Shown in pieces: positions 34,501-46,346 of a DNA stretch of 64,000 bases (position 1 is its first letter; every line of letters starts with the position of its first letter). The position numbers were made by a program, and so were the translations under genes. The stretch comes from Cyprinodon diabolis (taxonomy: Eukaryota > Chordata > Actinopteri > Cyprinodontiformes > Cyprinodontidae). The stretch spans positions 28,437,837 to 28,501,836 of the forward strand of contig CM060069.1 in NCBI GenBank assembly GCA_030533445.1, written 5' to 3'. Under the pieces are notes generated by a model. It was given only the letters and a program-made list of their open reading frames with translations. It was not told the DNA's origin and did not search any database.

Positions 34501-35520
34501 ACCCATATAAGCTTCATTTTCTCTGCTGTAATAAATAAATATTGCTGCAACATCTGTGTCACATTATGTGTTACAACCTAATTCACTGTAAGCCCCTTAA
34601 CTAGAGGTATTATCTGAAACCACCTGTCAGACAGAGACAGCAGGTTTGGGCAGAGAAAGTGCTGCTGCAGGGTGTAGCTATAGAGGACCGTTTAAGCCCA
34701 ACAAGCCTCGCTGTCTTACACCCATGAGGCCTCACCTAGACATTGGCTGGCATGAGATTCTCACTGTACAATAGATTTCAATAAAAACAGCAGAGTTTCA
34801 TAATGACACTGTATCAACACAAAGATTGATGCAACTAAAACTAATTTTATGCATTTCATAATTTCTTCCACATGTGTGCAGAGTTAATGTTTGACCATGA
34901 TTTGGGCTTCACATCTGTTGTCCTAACACACAGTCAGTTGGGGAGGAGTTCACAGAAAACACACTATATTAAATAACATAATTACATGCAATTGCACAAC
35001 GATGTCTTTCTGTTAATTACACTTCTAATTACTTGGGAAATATGGACACTTTCTGCTATCACTTTGGACGAAGAATTATGAACAGATTTCTACTGCATCA
35101 CTACATTTTAAATTGTTACTCTTTTCTCAATTTGTGTTTCATGTTCTGTTTCAACCTCGATTGAAAGAAAATGATATAGTTACTATTTAAAAAAAGCAAC
35201 AAAGGACGTCTGTTTTGTACATAGCCAATAAGGAACTGCGTGTTTTCTATACTTCATATCTTTTACCCCTATTTCATACCTGTGTTTTTACAAGTCTGCT
35301 TTTCCCTTTCTTGCCTGTAAACATTTAATTTTGTCCTCTTGTACTTCACCATAAACTTTTTTTTTAAATATTTTTTAAATACCCTATTTCTGTTGACTGT
35401 GGTTTTGATCCCTATTTTGGCTGCTTTAGATAAAGGGTGTGATTAGACAGCACATGGATGTCTGTCTAGTCACTGTAAAGAAAATATACCCCCAGATTTG
35501 AGGATTTTTCTTTTTTAGTT
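31557..35520. other. Intergenic, about 4 kb, nothing recognised
   Basis: AT-rich, with small CA-rich and ATGCATGC runs near 33405-33490 and a poly-T run at 33612-33628. Reading frames are short and without recognisable domains. Confidence 0.45.
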
Positions 35521-37480
35521 CAAGAAGGAGTTATGAGTGTGGGTAGATCCAAAAAGGAAATGAAAAACATGAAGATGGCGATGGGCTAGAAGCTGACAGT
35601 CAGCTATGTTAGAATGTTTCCAACGCTAAATGAAATCCACAGGGATCTCACAAGTTTTAAGAATGATTTTAGAGATGCGCTTTATGAGGATGTTCTTTTT
35701 CCGGGTGGATCATCAAAAGTGGTCCTCTTTATTGTCAACCATTCTGGTAATATATTTATGTAAGGCCGTCCTAAGTGCTCTTCCCCATTTTTTTACTTGC
35801 CGGTGGTGAGTCTGACATAGTGGGAAAATTGCACATCTTCTTTTGGAAATTAAGTTTGTATGAGAGATGCAAACAGCAAATTTTAAAGGAGAAGTCCAGT
35901 CGGCAAGGAATAACCAATGGATCATTATCCTTACCTAAAACAAATACCTCTGCGATGCTTTGACGCATTTAGTGTTAATCGGTAAAAAAATTAAAACAAT
36001 AATTTTCTTTGCGACCACTTAGTCCATTTTTGCCCAAATATAGTAACACCTCACTCCTGACATCTTCTGGCAGTGACGTCACGATGCGGTAAGCCTGGGG
36101 CCATTCTTCCCGCTTTACAAGCAAAATCAATTGGAAATGCTAGACACATCTGCAATCAACAACAATTATTTAAGATTTCGAGAGGACTTCACCATTGAAA
36201 TTCGCATGAGCTATAATTAAACTGACAATGCCCATGTGCATAGGAGTTGCATGTTGTTATACATCAGGTACCTTTCCGATTCTTGATCCACCATGGACAG
36301 GTTCCTTGTTGAAGAGGTAGGATTTGCCATTGAACTTTTGGCCAGATAAAAACACATAATATGTAGCCAACATTTAGAAAAATAATATTTTCAAGATGAC
36401 TGGGATAATAGCGCGTTGTGACAAACACCAGATATAGCATTGGGACTTGCTCAACAGCCGATACCGTGACATCACAAACTGGTAGGTGGCAGTAGTGTTA
36501 TATGACAAACATGGATGTCTCCAGTAAAGCAAATTCAAATTCAATTACTCTTAATTAAAACACTTATCATTTATTGAAAAGTATGCAATAATTTCATATT
36601 TTAAAAACTTTCACAAGTTTGAATTCCGAATATGACCGGACTTTTCCTTTAAAAGGAGCGTGCACGAGGAGAAATGGGCTTGTGCATGCTCTTGCACTCA
36701 TTTAATAAGCATCCCTCTCTGGGGTGGGTACAGGGTTGTGCATGTGCATTTTTTATTTTTTATTTTATTTATTTTTTTAAGTTGAGAGGACAGTTCTTTT
36801 AAAAATTTTGTGAAGATCCTCCACTATAACTTTAAGAGAATGAGGTTGAGATGCTCAGGGACCTCACAGCCAAGATGGTGCTTATTACTCAGAAAGCAAG
36901 CCTATCTGATCAGACATTTAAATTGGAAAATCACAACAAGAGCATTGTAGAGGACAAAGCGCGCATCTCAAAAATTGAAGAGGGCTAAAGTGTCACAAAA
37001 GACACTGCTTGGAAAACTAAGGGAGTAATGCAGACTTAGTCAAATCGACTTACAAAGCAGATCAAGGAGAAACAATATACAGCTTTAGCAGATACCCAAG
37101 GGTGTTAAAGACGTCTCTGTGGTGGACTTTGTTATACAGAGCTACAGTTACCAGAGGGTATGTCCCTCCAGATTTCAGGAGCCAGGTCCTGGCGTTACCT
37201 CACATCAGTTATTGTAAGATTTCTATAGTTCAAAGTTAAAGAGACTGTTCTGAGGCTGGCATGGAAGAAGAAGATTATAATGAAGAAAACAGATATTTTA
37301 TTCCCCCCCTCCAGAAAAAAATTGTTTGACCTCTTACTGGTTGACAATTTTCAGAGTCACATAACCAAGCAGATCCGTTTTTTAGGAATGAACAGAAGCA
37401 GTCCCAATGAAACCAGAATGCTTCTTCCTGTACTTTTGGATTTAGAGATGCCCCATTTTTGTTTCAAATGATCACACTTT
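35521..37480 (+). pseudogene. LINE-1 ORF1-like remnant, interrupted
   Basis: Broken frames in order resemble a fish L1 ORF1 protein. Near 35625-35690 a frame reads LNEIHRDLTSFKNDFRDAL. Near 36850-36985 there is coiled-coil-like text ending in DKARISKIEEG. Near 37075-37115 is a frame close to the L1 motif SRRNNI..IPEG. Near 37255-37290 lies LRLAWKKKI, as in the L1 C-terminal domain. Stops and frame changes are frequent. The first and later parts are separated by about 1.1 kb of foreign sequence that includes the MITE at 35887-36648. No endonuclease or reverse transcriptase part was seen. Confidence 0.5.
35887..36648. mobile_element. MITE with TTAA target duplication
   Basis: Starts AGGAGAAGTCCAGTC and ends GACCGGACTTTTCCT, imperfect inverted repeats. 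TTAA flanks both sides (35883-35886 and 36649-36652). TTAA duplications are used by piggyBac and Kolobok elements. 762 bp, no transposase frame. Confidence 0.65.
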
Positions 37481-39078
37481 TGGAGATGCTTCTATAATAC
37501 TAAATTTTGAAACAATACTTAATCTCTCTCCGGCTAAAGTTCAAGAAGTTTAAAATCAAGATCAAAAGCAACACGTTGCAACCCTTCACTGCAATCACAG
37601 CTATTTATTCAAAAATCAAAGAACTGCAGGAACAAATTAGTTTTCACTCTATTATTATTCCATCCTGGCATCAAATATCAGCATCTCAACCGAAGCTATT
37701 GTACTTAAGATAGAGCAGGTGAACTGGATCTAACAGGATCATTCTGGCTTATTTTGACTGCCTTTACCCTGTATATGTGGACTTTAACGATTCCCAAGGG
37801 TTTGTTTTTGTTGTTTTTAAGTTAATACACACTCAATAAACACTCATATACACTCACAGTAAAAATAGAATCTATATTAAAACCACAAAGTTTTCAATAA
37901 AAATATATTTACCTTTGAGTCTTATTTTACAGTTGGCCCACATAGGGTTCAAAGGTTAGCCTCTCATAAAAGGTAGTACCCATGTATTTATAAAGGTTGA
38001 AAATCTCAACATTGCAACACAGATTGCCACCAGTTATGGGAAAGTGTTATACTTTCTGAATCGGTCTGCCAACCTGCATGTCGGTGTTCAAATATGTATA
38101 TACATATATTTATACACACAGTAAGATGACTGGACATTACCAAGGTGTTTATATCACGATGACACCTTTAGGAATTTTCAGGAATTTCCCTCAGAAGTTT
38201 CCAGAATTTGCACAATGCTGGAAATTGTACAAAAAGCTGAACCCGTCTCTGAGTTTCTCAATTCCATTTTTATATATTTTCTATATATTTTTTTCTTATT
38301 TATCTTTATTTGTTTCATCACAAAGAAAAGCAGTAGCTATGAGTGGTTACTTCCAGGTTTAGCTTCCCTGAAAGCAACCTGCAGCATTGCAGTGCTGCAA
38401 ATTGAAACAGTCATTCTTAGCGTTTTGAAATATAACAGCTGACCACTTTGGACCAGCAGATTAAAAAATCATGAGGTTATTTGTAAAGAAAACACCATAT
38501 TTAGCTCTCTAGGTTAAATCCTACTTGAGAAAAACTAAAATACCTCTGATCAGGTAAGTGTTATAACTGTTGCATTGCCTAACATCTTTTCATAGTTATA
38601 GTTAATAGGTGCTCAGACATCTGACGCAACCGTCCCTCTCAAGTTATATAGGCAGGTTTTAGAAAAAGGGCAGCCTGCAAAGATCATTGATACACACCAG
38701 CTTGTATGTTGACCTGAAAAATAATTTCATATATCTCCAATTACTTGGGTCAAAACTTACGGAAAGTATTTAAGATGTCTCTAAAAATAAATATCATTAT
38801 TCTGACATTTTGTATTGTAAATAGTATTCCAAAAATACCTTACCAAGAAGGCTCTGGTGTAATGTATTCTCAAACTAGATTAAAACATTGTTCATTTTCC
38901 ATTTAAGTAATTTCCCAAAAAAAATGGTTTAAATTGTAAGAATTTAATTAAAGTGTTGACTGCAGAGCACATTTAATTGTTTGGATAAAGATTATTTTCC
39001 AACATACAAGTGTGTAAATACACAGTCTAAGAGCTTCCAATGCATTTATGATAATATATATGATCAGTTATGATGATC

Positions 39079-39081
<3 letters not shown>
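37481..39081. other. Intergenic, nothing recognised
   Basis: AT-rich sequence without gene-like frames or clear repeat ends. A short TATATACA-rich patch lies near 38094-38120. Confidence 0.4.

Positions 39082-39154
<73 letters not shown>
39082..39154. repeat. (TA)n microsatellite
   Basis: Uninterrupted TA dinucleotide repeat of about 36 units. Confidence 0.98.
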
Positions 39155-39156
<2 letters not shown>

Positions 39157-41099
39157 GGCAATTTGCTGGGCAAAGAGAAATCATGTTAGAAAACTGAAAA
39201 TATAAAGAATAACCCATGATGCTCCATGCAAATTGCACAGATCTACTCTGACAATGCTGCGCTAGAATGGGTTATCTACAACCTGATCACAGATCTCAGC
39301 TTATGAAGTTTACACAGGAAGCAACAATAATAAGATATTTTAAAAAATAAACATCAAACCAAGAACTGATTTAAATATATCAGTGAATGCTCTCACAACT
39401 CCACATGTGTGCGATACGGAACAAAGAGCGCAGGAACCAGGAGTGTGTGTGTGCCTGATGGACAGGGGAATGCTAGGCTGGGAGGGGGTGGGTGGGTTGA
39501 CGCTCCATATGGGCACCACCCTCCCTCTTCCTGCCCCCCCAAAAAACAGGCAGATGTCAAATGGGACGTGCCTGCCTGACGGGGCACAGGGTCACACTGC
39601 ACAGGGGCAAATAACAGAACAGGAGGGGCAGACAGAATGAGGAGAAAATGCCTTCTTGCCAACAAACCCCCTTCAGCCCCCCTAAACTCCCCCTCCCTCC
39701 TCCTAAATGCGCCAAAGAAGATGCACACACATGCTGCCAGAGACAAAGCTGCTGGTGCAAAACATGCCAACACACAGCCTCTGCATAGCATTACATTTAT
39801 TTTACAAGATAAAAAGATGGAAGATAGAAACTGTTAAAAACATATTGCAGGAAAAATACATGTAAAATGTATCAGTTAATAAAATAACATCAGAATATAA
39901 AATTAAATAACTAAAACACAAACATATGCTCATAAAAATATAAAAACATAGCAAGCATACAATTACCTTAATGGTCCATCAGTCATTTGCTTTTAGTATA
40001 ACTTAGATATTAAATAAATTAATTCAAGAATGAATAGTTTGAATATAGTGACCAAAGCAAATGTAGCAGATTATGTCTCTCTTTAAGTGATAAATGAAAA
40101 AAATCACTTCAAATTAGAAGAAATCTTGATTATGAAAAAAGATAATAATAATTTTATTATGATGGAAGTAACCCTGTACCTGATAATGATATAAATGTGG
40201 TGGATGAAACAGGAAATAAAGACATTTCATGATTCATTTAGAGCTGCTAAAACTGCACTGAAGTTGAATAAATTAATAAAATTGATCATATAAATATGTA
40301 TGATAATATAAATACATAACAACTTACTTTTACTATAACACAAAATGTATTTTTATGCACTATATCTTACTTTTCATAATATCTTTAGTGAACTTTTTAA
40401 ATATAAGCAATCTGTGATATATTTTTGTAATTTTCCATGAGAAGAAGGAATATATCACATATTTCTAATACTATATGATAATATGCTGATGTATTCTCAT
40501 CTTAGGATGCAGTCTGAGCTCCATAAGCCCAGAACAATAATTAAATATTAGATTTTTTTTGTATATATGATTGATTTCAGGTTAATTTTAGATTATTCAT
40601 ATATAACTATTTGCATTTATAGGATTTAATTTAATTGTTTGAGAGAGCGAATGTTCTGTAACACCTAAAAAACTTTCAGCCGTAGCTGAAAATTCCTTAC
40701 TGCAGCCCCTGAAATGAGCAGAGTTCAATTAATGCCTCCATAAAACGGTTTCATTAAGGACGAAGTTCATCACAGAGCTCTTCTGCTTGTTTTAGTTGAG
40801 TGTGGGGAATGAAAAGGAAAGTGGTTGTACTGGATCATAAATTGCCCAGTGATTGCTGAGGGTGCAAAGCTGCATGCATGCCTCTAATGTGTCTGGGACT
40901 CTTTGAAGGGAGATGCAGCAGAGACAGGTGTCTGTTTTGTGTGTGTATGTGTGTGGGCGTGGAGGTATGGGCTTTGGTCATAAACAAAGCAAGCAAATAG
41001 ACACACACACTGAGGCAGATCTCTGAGCTCTGAATGGTTACGCCCGCAGGGCAGGAGTAAGGTTACTTTACATACTGCACTTACGGATCCCTTTACCAC
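39155..41099. other. Intergenic; GC-rich island at 39380-39790 in AT-rich DNA
   Basis: 39380-39790 is much richer in G and C than its surroundings, with open frames on both strands, but these lack any recognisable domain and have no splice context. 39840-40700 is extremely AT-rich. No gene called. Confidence 0.35.
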
Positions 41100-41860
41100 T
41101 GGGGTATAAAATGGATTTGAATGAGAAAGGGGAGAACAGAGGAGGAGGAGGGTGAGAAGAACACAGAGGAGGAATAGGGTGGGGTAAGGAGCGGGTGGGG
41201 TGCTCCCTTTGTGTGACGGGAGGTCTGGTGCTGGCCTGGCATGGCTATGGAGATGGAGGAGTGGGGGTCACTCTCCCTGCTCTCCCCTCCCTCTGTCCTT
41301 TGACTATAGGCTGGCTGCTCCGTCTCTCCTCCTCGTCCTTTCCTCCCCATTAGCATAGCAGCTGCCTGATATGGGGCGTAGGGTGGAGAATGGCCAGGTT
41401 GCTGTGTGCATATGTGTGTGAGAGTGTTTTTTTTTTTTTTTTGCAGAGGGGAGGGATGTTACAGAGGGAGGGGGTTGAATAAGAGGGGCAAGGGTGTGGA
41501 GGGGTGGGGGTGGTCCAGTCAATGGTGGTCCGTCTGGCTGGTGAATAGCAGCTAAAGCAGCCCCCTGGAAGATAGACAAAGGAGCCAGGAGGGGAGGGGA
41601 TGGGGTCGGGGGTGTGTGTGAGGGAGATGGAGGGGTGGAAGAATAAGGCAGTGAATGGAGCGCCTTGTCACTGGAGCTATGGAAAGAAGCACAGAATGAA
41701 CTGGAAGAATGAAAGAAGAGTTCAAAACGGAGCGGAGGGCAAGGAAAAGACCAGCCCGACCACCTGTCTCTCTGCCTCTCACTCCATCCATTTCTTTTAC
41801 ACCCCTTCTTACTCACAGGCAGATTTCAGGGAGGGGGGTGGATGGGTGGCTCTCTGGTTG
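41100..41860. repeat. Purine-skewed (G/A-rich) tract
   Basis: The plus strand is strongly enriched in GGAGG, GGGAGG and GGGG strings for about 760 bases, with a 15-base T run near 41428-41442. The long minus-strand frame here (41304-41816) is Ser/Pro/His-rich only because of this skew. Possibly a regulatory or structural segment; no function can be read from it. Confidence 0.5.
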
Positions 41861-42030
41861 TGGTTAGCGACAGACATGTTTTTGTTTTTGGGGAGAAAGT
41901 GTGGTATCAGCAGAAATTAAAGCTCACTGTCAATCGGCACGCATCAGAGTCGGTGCAGGTTTAAATTTGTCTGGACCTGAGCTACCATCTGAATCATAAA
42001 CGAATAACCAGGCAAAATTAGTCAAAAAAT

Positions 42031-42161
42031 GCATCCTTTTTTGCATTCAATTAAGCATATTTAGCTACTTTAACACAATTGTTTCATGGTCTTCCCTTCC
42101 AACATGAAACCATTGTTAAAGTAACTAAATATGCTTAAGTAGTTTTAAAAAAAAGGATGAA
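42031..42161. repeat. Long imperfect hairpin
   Basis: The left arm 42031-42088 and right arm 42103-42161 are inverted copies around a 14-base spacer. Matching blocks include AAGCATATTTAG and ACTTTAACA in the left arm with their complements in the right. It could be a foldback MITE remnant or a hairpin transcript source. Confidence 0.65.
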
Positions 42162-43604
42162 TGTACTTGTTGGGTTGTTGCTGACAATAAATAAAAAAGT
42201 GAAAAGGGATCTTTTCAGGGTTGAAGTTGCAAAAACAAAAATCTGTAAAAAAAAAAAAAAAAACTCAGCCAAATCAATTGGTTCCCTGTGAACTTTATTA
42301 CATAATGAAACAAACTTAACTGTAAACTTAACTGTAAAGTTATGTGATCACATTCAACAAATAAATCATTTCTCAATCGTTCATCCTTTTAGTTTGGCTG
42401 TATAGGGCTTTGATGAGTCAGAGGAAGTGTGACTGTTCACACTATGACTCAAAAATCTAAGAAACAAAATCACTGAGCTGAACTTATTCTGTGCAGTAAA
42501 ACTTCAAATTAAATTAGATCAGATAAGTCAGAAGATCAGATAATGCTCAATGCATCTTTTATGCCTTAAGAGGTTTAGTACTTTGTAAATGATCCATTAC
42601 AGCATCAGAATTTATTTTTTTTTTGTTTGATGTTTTCTGATGTTTTTTTGTTCTTTTTTGCTTCAAAACCACCTGTTGCCTAAACATAGATTTCACCTCT
42701 GCATGTGCCTCCAACTGGATTCAGATAAGTCTCAATGGAGATTGTTTAAACTACAGCACTAGATTTATTTTATTTCATTTTTTTGTCGGCCCTTAGAAAA
42801 ACATAAGAACATGAGAATCCCTGTCCTTGAGTAACTCTGTAAATGTTCTTCTCCATGTTTGTTTTTTGTTTAGAATAAAATTTGTATCTGCTTCTCTAAT
42901 GTTGGCAAAGTCCAATTATGTTTCCATTGTGATTTAAAAATTCTTATGAATGTGGGAGTGAGAGCTTTCCAAACGTTCCATCTTTCCAGAAGTTGAACAA
43001 AACAAAAAAAACGTGTGGCATAAACATATGCAGTTTTTTCTCATTCTAAGAGAGGAAACCTGAGATATCAGTCTACAGAAATGTTCACATCTAAAAATTC
43101 CAGAAATTCATATTCAGACAAATCTACAAATTTTTATTTATTTATTGCCAAGTTGGGGCTATAAATGTACAGTCTTATACTGTTAACTTGAAAGAATGTT
43201 ATACAAACCTATTTGTATTTAGCTAAGTGGCGTTCACTTGTCTTCAGCCATCTGTACTCACCAAATAGAATCTTATAGGAGTCAACTCAATGTTCGTAAT
43301 TTAAGAAGCATGTTTTGGACTAATTAGAGCAGAGATTGTGGAAAAGGTCTTATCATCAACAACAGGTTCTGACCTCATAGGTTTTGTCTCTGAAGAACGG
43401 TGAAAACTTTTCAAAACCTTGAAAGAAGACTCCACATAGTGTTTGAAACTCACTCCACATGTAGACGAACACGCTATATTTTCAAAAACAGCTTAGAAAA
43501 ATGTTGAGTACACATGTGTATAAAACCCCAATGAAGACACTGTAGTATATGAGTACATACAATTTTATGACACATGAACTTCCCAATTGAGAAAAAATGA
43601 AGCC
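42162..43604. other. Intergenic, nothing recognised
   Basis: AT-rich, with an 18-base A run at 42246-42263. No exon-like segment or repeat end identified. Confidence 0.4.
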
Positions 43605-43656
43605 TATTCTATTCTATTCTATTCTATTCTATTCTATTCTATTGTATTCTATTCTA
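43605..43656. repeat. (TATTC)n pentanucleotide microsatellite
   Basis: About ten near-perfect copies of TATTC with one T-to-G change near the end. Confidence 0.95.
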
Positions 43657-46259
43657 TCTATGGACACTGATCTCAGACTAATGGACTGGGCTTTCCAGTC
43701 CGTTAGAAGGCAGGTGGACGATAGAAACTGGAAACCTAAGCTCCTTTTAAAATAATGTCAACAATGTGCGCCGAGTATGACGGAAGGAAATCAACCGAGA
43801 ATTCACCCGCTTAAATACTCAGGAACTGACAGTGAAGTCATCTGTGCAGATGAGTTATCAGCATACAGGAGATTTAACCCTTTATGCCAAAACATGTCAT
43901 ATAACTGCTGCTTTGGCACCTGTTTAACCTATAGATTGACTTTGAGCGTTTTAAATATTAGCGAAATTGTAATTCCGAGCAGATTGCAAGGAAAAATATG
44001 AAGTTGTCATCAGATGGAAAAGAGCATGCTACAATACTCCAAGGCCTATGCTTTAGCCATATTTTCATGCCTAAATGACAGCAGAAATACATTGTGTTCC
44101 TCTTTATGTGGTTTTCGTTTCTCCACATTCTTCTCCTTGTGTCCCCATCACACGTCCTTCGAAGAAAGCATCTGCTGCACACCACTGCTAAGTCACAGTG
44201 AAAACTCAGATCAAGTGAAAACCAGTCGATTCAGGAGGAAGTCATAAACTGAATTGCACAATCAAAGTTCATACCGCTGGACACATGTCGCGCAGGGCGC
44301 TGTTATAAAATGGGGAATTCGTTGTTACAAAACCAGTTAAACTTGCATTTTACACATATCACAAGATGTTCAGTTAATCCTATGTGTTTCAGACCTTTCA
44401 AATGAGGCGTGCACGGTTATGAATATTTTATGAGCCTCTGAACAATGGTCTTTTCAATGGAGCTGGAAGATAATCGGACAGATGCACTTGATTGCAGCTG
44501 CTGCAACACAAACCCACTGAAAACATTTCACTGTGCAGCTACTGTTGAAGACGCCACAAGCGCCCGTCTTTGCCAGATATGATTGGTTACTTTTGTGAAA
44601 TTGATTCTGTTGCTGCTTATTTGTTGAGGAACTGATGCAACTCCCTGAAGAAATTACCAGCTTTTTTTCCTCTTTCCATGTCTCCCCCCCCTCCAAAAAA
44701 AAATAAAAATGTCTTGTATTGCCTTGGCTCAGTGACACAGGCTTCACCATGCAAAGCCAAGACTAAGATGTGTGAGGAAAGCCAAGACACATGAAGAACC
44801 TATTAGGGGGCCTAGCAGCCAGCAGCAACCCTGGGAGGCCAGCCAACTGAGTGTGTGAACAATGGGAACCCAGCTCAACAAAAACATCCTGCAAAAGTGA
44901 GGGAGGGCGGGAGAAGCAGGGCAGATAACCCGGCTTGGCTGTGATGGTACCAAAACACAGAAGGGCTGGTGTTTAAAGGAGCTAACTTGCCTTCTGCTTG
45001 TATCCAGCCAGGAAAATGCATCAGGTCAGTGCAGTTCATGCACTGAAAAACTTTGAGTGGAGGTTAAGAGCAGTTCAGCTGCATCTCAGAGGAAAGAGGC
45101 TCAGCAGCTGCCTCAACCGATAGCACACGCTTTTTACGTGCAAGAGAAAACAGAAGAAAGAAAAACCGTAGTCCTTTCTCGACTGAAAACTCCCCTCAAA
45201 ACCACAACCATTCTTTCCCTCTGAGTTGCAGCGTTTTGCTTTCTTTTTTTTTCAAGTCCAACAAAGCCAACACCCTGACACCAAAGTGTCGCAAGAGAAA
45301 CACCTCTATCATGTGAAATGTTCTGCCACTTTTCCCACGGCCTCTGTGTGAGGCAAAAGGAAGTTATACCTGATGAAAATAAATGTTACATTTCAAATTA
45401 TGCAGCGGAAAAGAGTGGTGAATAAAAATAAAGGCAGTATTAACCTGTACACACATTTGAAACTAAGACTTAAAGCCTAACCCAACACGACTGATGGAGT
45501 TCCCTAACCCTTGCACTCACAGTCTATACAGCTGTGTTGTAATTTTATGCTAGCACAAACCCAGCTGTTATGAAAAGGGCTCAGAGGTTTAATAGAGAAC
45601 ATTAGCAAACAAGCAGCATCATAATGAACAAGAAACAAGGCAGACAGGTCAGTGGAGATGGTTAAAAGCTGGACTAGGTTATGAAATGACAAGCTTTCAT
45701 CATCTAGCTAAGCACTTTCTAATCCACCATATAAAAACAAAGGGTATATGGTTTAAGTGTAAATCGTGCAGGAAATGTCTTTCCCCCTAACACTGACAGG
45801 AGACCTGTGGTAACTCTGGAGGAGCTGCAGAGATTCACAGCTCAGGAGTTGAAAGGACAACTGTTACTAAGTAAAGCTGATGTTTGCATCCAGTCTTAGT
45901 TTAAACTGTTTGCAAATGTTTTGAACTGTGTTTTCATTTCTGTTGTCTTTTTAATTACTCAACACCTTGTATCTTGCAAAACCTTTTGCAAGACACTTGA
46001 TATTTATTTATTTTCAAAATACAAAGCTGTTAAAATTATTTAATCCGGGCATTTTTTATGTTTAGAACAAAGAAAAAACAAGCTTGAGGCAAAACCAGTG
46101 ATGTTCTTTTTTTTTTTTTTTAACAAATCTGATTAATCAAATGAGTTTAATTTCCCATGATATGTTGGTGTGTTAGGGTAAAGCAGCAGGTTAAAGACCA
46201 AAGAAAAGCCAGAACAGCTGAATTACAGCAAAGCTGCACAAGGGAAGAGTGTTTTGGAA

Positions 46260-46263
<4 letters not shown>
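43657..46263. other. Intergenic between hairpin region and nrarp downstream flank
   Basis: No gene recognised. A perfect CSL consensus on the minus strand lies at 45332-45339 (TTCCCACG on the plus strand). A single site of this kind is expected by chance in a window this large. Confidence 0.35.

Positions 46264-46344
<81 letters not shown>
46264..46344. repeat. (TG)n microsatellite
   Basis: About 40 uninterrupted TG units. It generates spurious Thr-His and Cys-Val frames on both strands. Confidence 0.98.

Positions 46345-46346
<2 letters not shown>

Noticed and set aside
39393..39791. 132-residue minus-strand frame in a GC-rich patch
   Set aside because: No recognisable family, several overlapping frames of equal quality, and no splice or UTR evidence.
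41304..41816. 170-residue minus-strand frame
   Set aside because: Low-complexity Ser/Pro/His-rich text produced by the purine-skewed tract; no domain, splice context or start support.
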